From JAFLCL01 sp964502175 (lineage in GTDB: Bacteria; Myxococcota_A; Polyangia; Polyangiales; Sandaracinaceae), in contig CAZCVE010000006.1 of the NCBI GenBank assembly GCA_964502175.1, positions 186,001-250,000 of the forward strand: a stretch of 64,000 nt of DNA, given 5' to 3'. This document shows, piece by piece, positions 62,555-64,000 of this stretch; position 1 is the stretch's first letter; each line of letters opens with the position of its first letter. A program made the translations under genes and the position numbers. A model generated the notes under the pieces. That model was not told where the DNA came from and did no database searches. It was given only the letters and a program-made list of their open reading frames with translations.

Positions 62555-64000
62555 ATGGCTGACGAGATCGACATCAACCCCAACGACATCGCGATCGTGG
62601 GGATGGCGCTGCGTGTTCCCGGTGCGAACGACCCCGAGGCGTACTGGCGCAATCTCCGCGATGGCGTCGAGTCCATCCGGACCTACACCGATGAAGAGCT
62701 GCTCGCGCATGGCGAGTCTGCGGACGCGCTGCGTCGCAAGAACTACGTGCGCGCCGCCGCTCCGCTCGATGCGATGGAGATGTTCGACGGCGAGCTCTTC
62801 GGCTTCTCTCCGAAGGAGAGCGCGATCCTCGATCCGCAGCACCGACACTTCTACGAGCTGTGCTGGGAGGCCTTCGAGCGCGCGGGTCATCCCCCCGAGC
62901 GCTTCACGGGCCCCATCGGCGTGTGGGCCGGCTGCGGGATGGGCAGCTACTTCTACTTCAACCTCTGTCGCAACCCCGAGCTCGTGCGCTCCGTGGGCAT
63001 GTTCCTCCTCAGGCACACGGGGAACGACAAAGACTTCCTCTCGACGCGCGCGAGCTACCTCTTCGATCTGAAGGGTCCCGCGATCGGCGTGCAGACCGCG
63101 TGCTCGACGTCGCTCGTCGCCGTGCACCTCGCGTGTCAGTCGCTGCTCTCGCGCGAGGTCGACATGGCCCTCGCCGGAGGCGTCACGATCGAGCTGCCGC
63201 ACCGTCGCGGCTACCTCTTCCACGAGGGCGAGATCCTCTCACCCGATGGGCACTGTCACGCGTTCGATCATCGCGCGCAGGGCACGGTGTTCGGCAGCGG
63301 CGGTGGCGTCGTCGTGCTGCGACGTCTCGAAGACGCGCTGAACGACGGCGACGTCATCCACGCCGTCATCCGCGGAACAGCCGTCAACAACGACGGGTCC
63401 GGCAAGGTCAACTACCTCGCTCCGAGCGTCGACGGACAAGCACGCTGCATGGCAGAGGCGCACGCGATCGCCGACGTCTCCGCAGACACGATCGACTACG
63501 TCGAGGCGCACGGCACGGGCACCTACCTCGGCGATCCCATCGAGATCGCCGCGCTCACGCAGGCCTTTCGACAAGGCACCAAGCGCACCGGCTACTGCCG
63601 CATCGGCTCGGTGAAGACGAACATCGGCCACCTCGACACGGCCGCTGGCGTCGCGAGCCTCGTCAAGGCTGCGCTCGCGCTGCGCGAGAAGCAGATGCCG
63701 CCGAGCCTCGGCTTCGAGAAGCCCAACCCCACGATCGACTTCGCGTCGAGCCCGTTCGTCGTGAACGACCGACTGCGCGACTGGCCGCGTGGCGCTGCGC
63801 CGCGCCGCGCCGCGGTGAACTCGCTCGGCGTCGGCGGCACGAACGCGCACGTCATCCTCGAAGAGCCGCCGAGCCGCGCCGCGAGCAGCGCCTCGTCGCG
63901 TAGGTGGCAGTTGCTCACCGTGAGCGGAAAGAACACCGGCGCGCTCCAAGGCAACTCGCTGCGTCTCGCGGAGCACCTCCGCGCGCACCCGTCGCAGCCG
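62555..64000 (+). CDS. Type I polyketide synthase, N-terminal ketosynthase (runs off the window)
   Basis: 482 aa visible. MADEIDINPNDIAIVGMALR begins a complete beta-ketoacyl synthase: Cys183 in VQTACSTSLVAVHLA, His319 in VEAHGTGTYLGDP and His359 in KTNIGHLDTAAG, all three catalytic residues, ending with VGGTNAHVILEEPP. A linker follows (LLTVSGKNTGALQGN), typical before an acyltransferase or other module. GGAG lies 3 nt before the ATG. There is no acyl-carrier or loading domain before the KS, so it is a downstream module or receives its chain from another protein. It starts a gene cluster continuing right of the window. Confidence 0.93.
   Translation, partial: MADEIDINPNDIAIVGMALRVPGANDPEAYWRNLRDGVESIRTYTDEELLAHGESADALRRKNYVRAAAPLDAMEMFDGELFGFSPKESAILDPQHRHFYELCWEAFERAGHPPERFTGPIGVWAGCGMGSYFYFNLCRNPELVRSVGMFLLRHTGNDKDFLSTRASYLFDLKGPAIGVQTACSTSLVAVHLACQSLLSREVDMALAGGVTIELPHRRGYLFHEGEILSPDGHCHAFDHRAQGTVFGSGGGVVVLRRLEDALNDGDVIHAVIRGTAVNNDGSGKVNYLAPSVDGQARCMAEAHAIADVSADTIDYVEAHGTGTYLGDPIEIAALTQAFRQGTKRTGYCRIGSVKTNIGHLDTAAGVASLVKAALALREKQMPPSLGFEKPNPTIDFASSPFVVNDRLRDWPRGAAPRRAAVNSLGVGGTNAHVILEEPPSRAASSASSRRWQLLTVSGKNTGALQGNSLRLAEHLRAHPSQP

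Overview
The window is high-GC DNA from what is most likely a myxobacterium (Myxococcota, Polyangiales; a Sandaracinus-like genome is my best guess). The assignment rests on gene content, not on any database search: an rpmI-rplT-pheS-pheT-ihfA-merR string, a Ser/Thr protein kinase with a PEGA tail, an FHA-domain sigma-54-type activator, many small lipoproteins with Asp/Ala-rich linkers, cysteine-rich repeat lipoproteins, an AT-hook/histone-H1-like protein and the start of a type I polyketide synthase. Genes are dense and often overlap by 4 bp (ATGA or GTGA). Several starts have a TANNNT box only 6-10 nt upstream, suggesting leaderless or near-leaderless transcripts.

Layout. 1-2015 (minus): histidine operon hisB-hisH-hisA-hisF, hisF cut by the window edge. 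2077-8769 (minus): gyrA, a putative HExxH protein, an Hsp70 with a huge Pro/Gln-rich linker interrupted by a 100-N assembly gap, and a J-domain protein. 9024-11460 (plus): a lipoprotein, a SPOR protein and a PilT-like ATPase. 11475-16311 (minus): an OppD/OppF-like ATPase pair without permeases; then a MetH-type methyltransferase/MetF fusion overlapping a LolA/LolB-like lipoprotein. 16495-24879 (plus): ribosomal proteins L35 and L20, phenylalanyl-tRNA synthetase, IHF-alpha, a MerR regulator, two lipoproteins and a degenerate GGDEF protein. 24953-29980 (minus): an alkaline-phosphatase-superfamily lipoprotein and a large acidic membrane protein. 30094-32272 (plus): obgE and a small-molecule kinase. 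32280-40696 (minus): kup, a double-length uvrA and a glutathione S-transferase. 40929-42326 (plus): mgtE.

From about 42.3 kb the DNA becomes accessory. 44-51.7 kb holds a cluster of cysteine-rich lipoproteins. Three of them share a Cys-repeat body and the same Cys-dense C-terminal module, and two of these are inverted paralogues. Between them lie decayed pieces of a probable metal-resistance system: a truncated OmpR-type receiver, an RND efflux-pump fragment with several frameshifts and, further on, a remnant resembling a GDCCVxC protein. Near-identical palindromes sit in two of the divergent promoter regions. 51.7-56.7 kb is a signalling module: a kinase divergent from a three-gene operon encoding a TPR-like secreted protein, a propeller-like lipoprotein and an FHA-bEBP activator. 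56.8-60.4 kb holds a frameshifted gene, another Cys-rich lipoprotein and small membrane or unknown proteins. The window ends with the AT-hook protein, an alpha/beta hydrolase and the first ketosynthase of a PKS that runs off the edge.

The strongest candidate for something undescribed is the Cys-repeat lipoprotein family with its shared C-terminal module and shared palindromic operator-like sites. Next come the kinase/TPR/propeller/FHA-bEBP cassette and the 42-bp Z-DNA-prone tract in front of gyrA.
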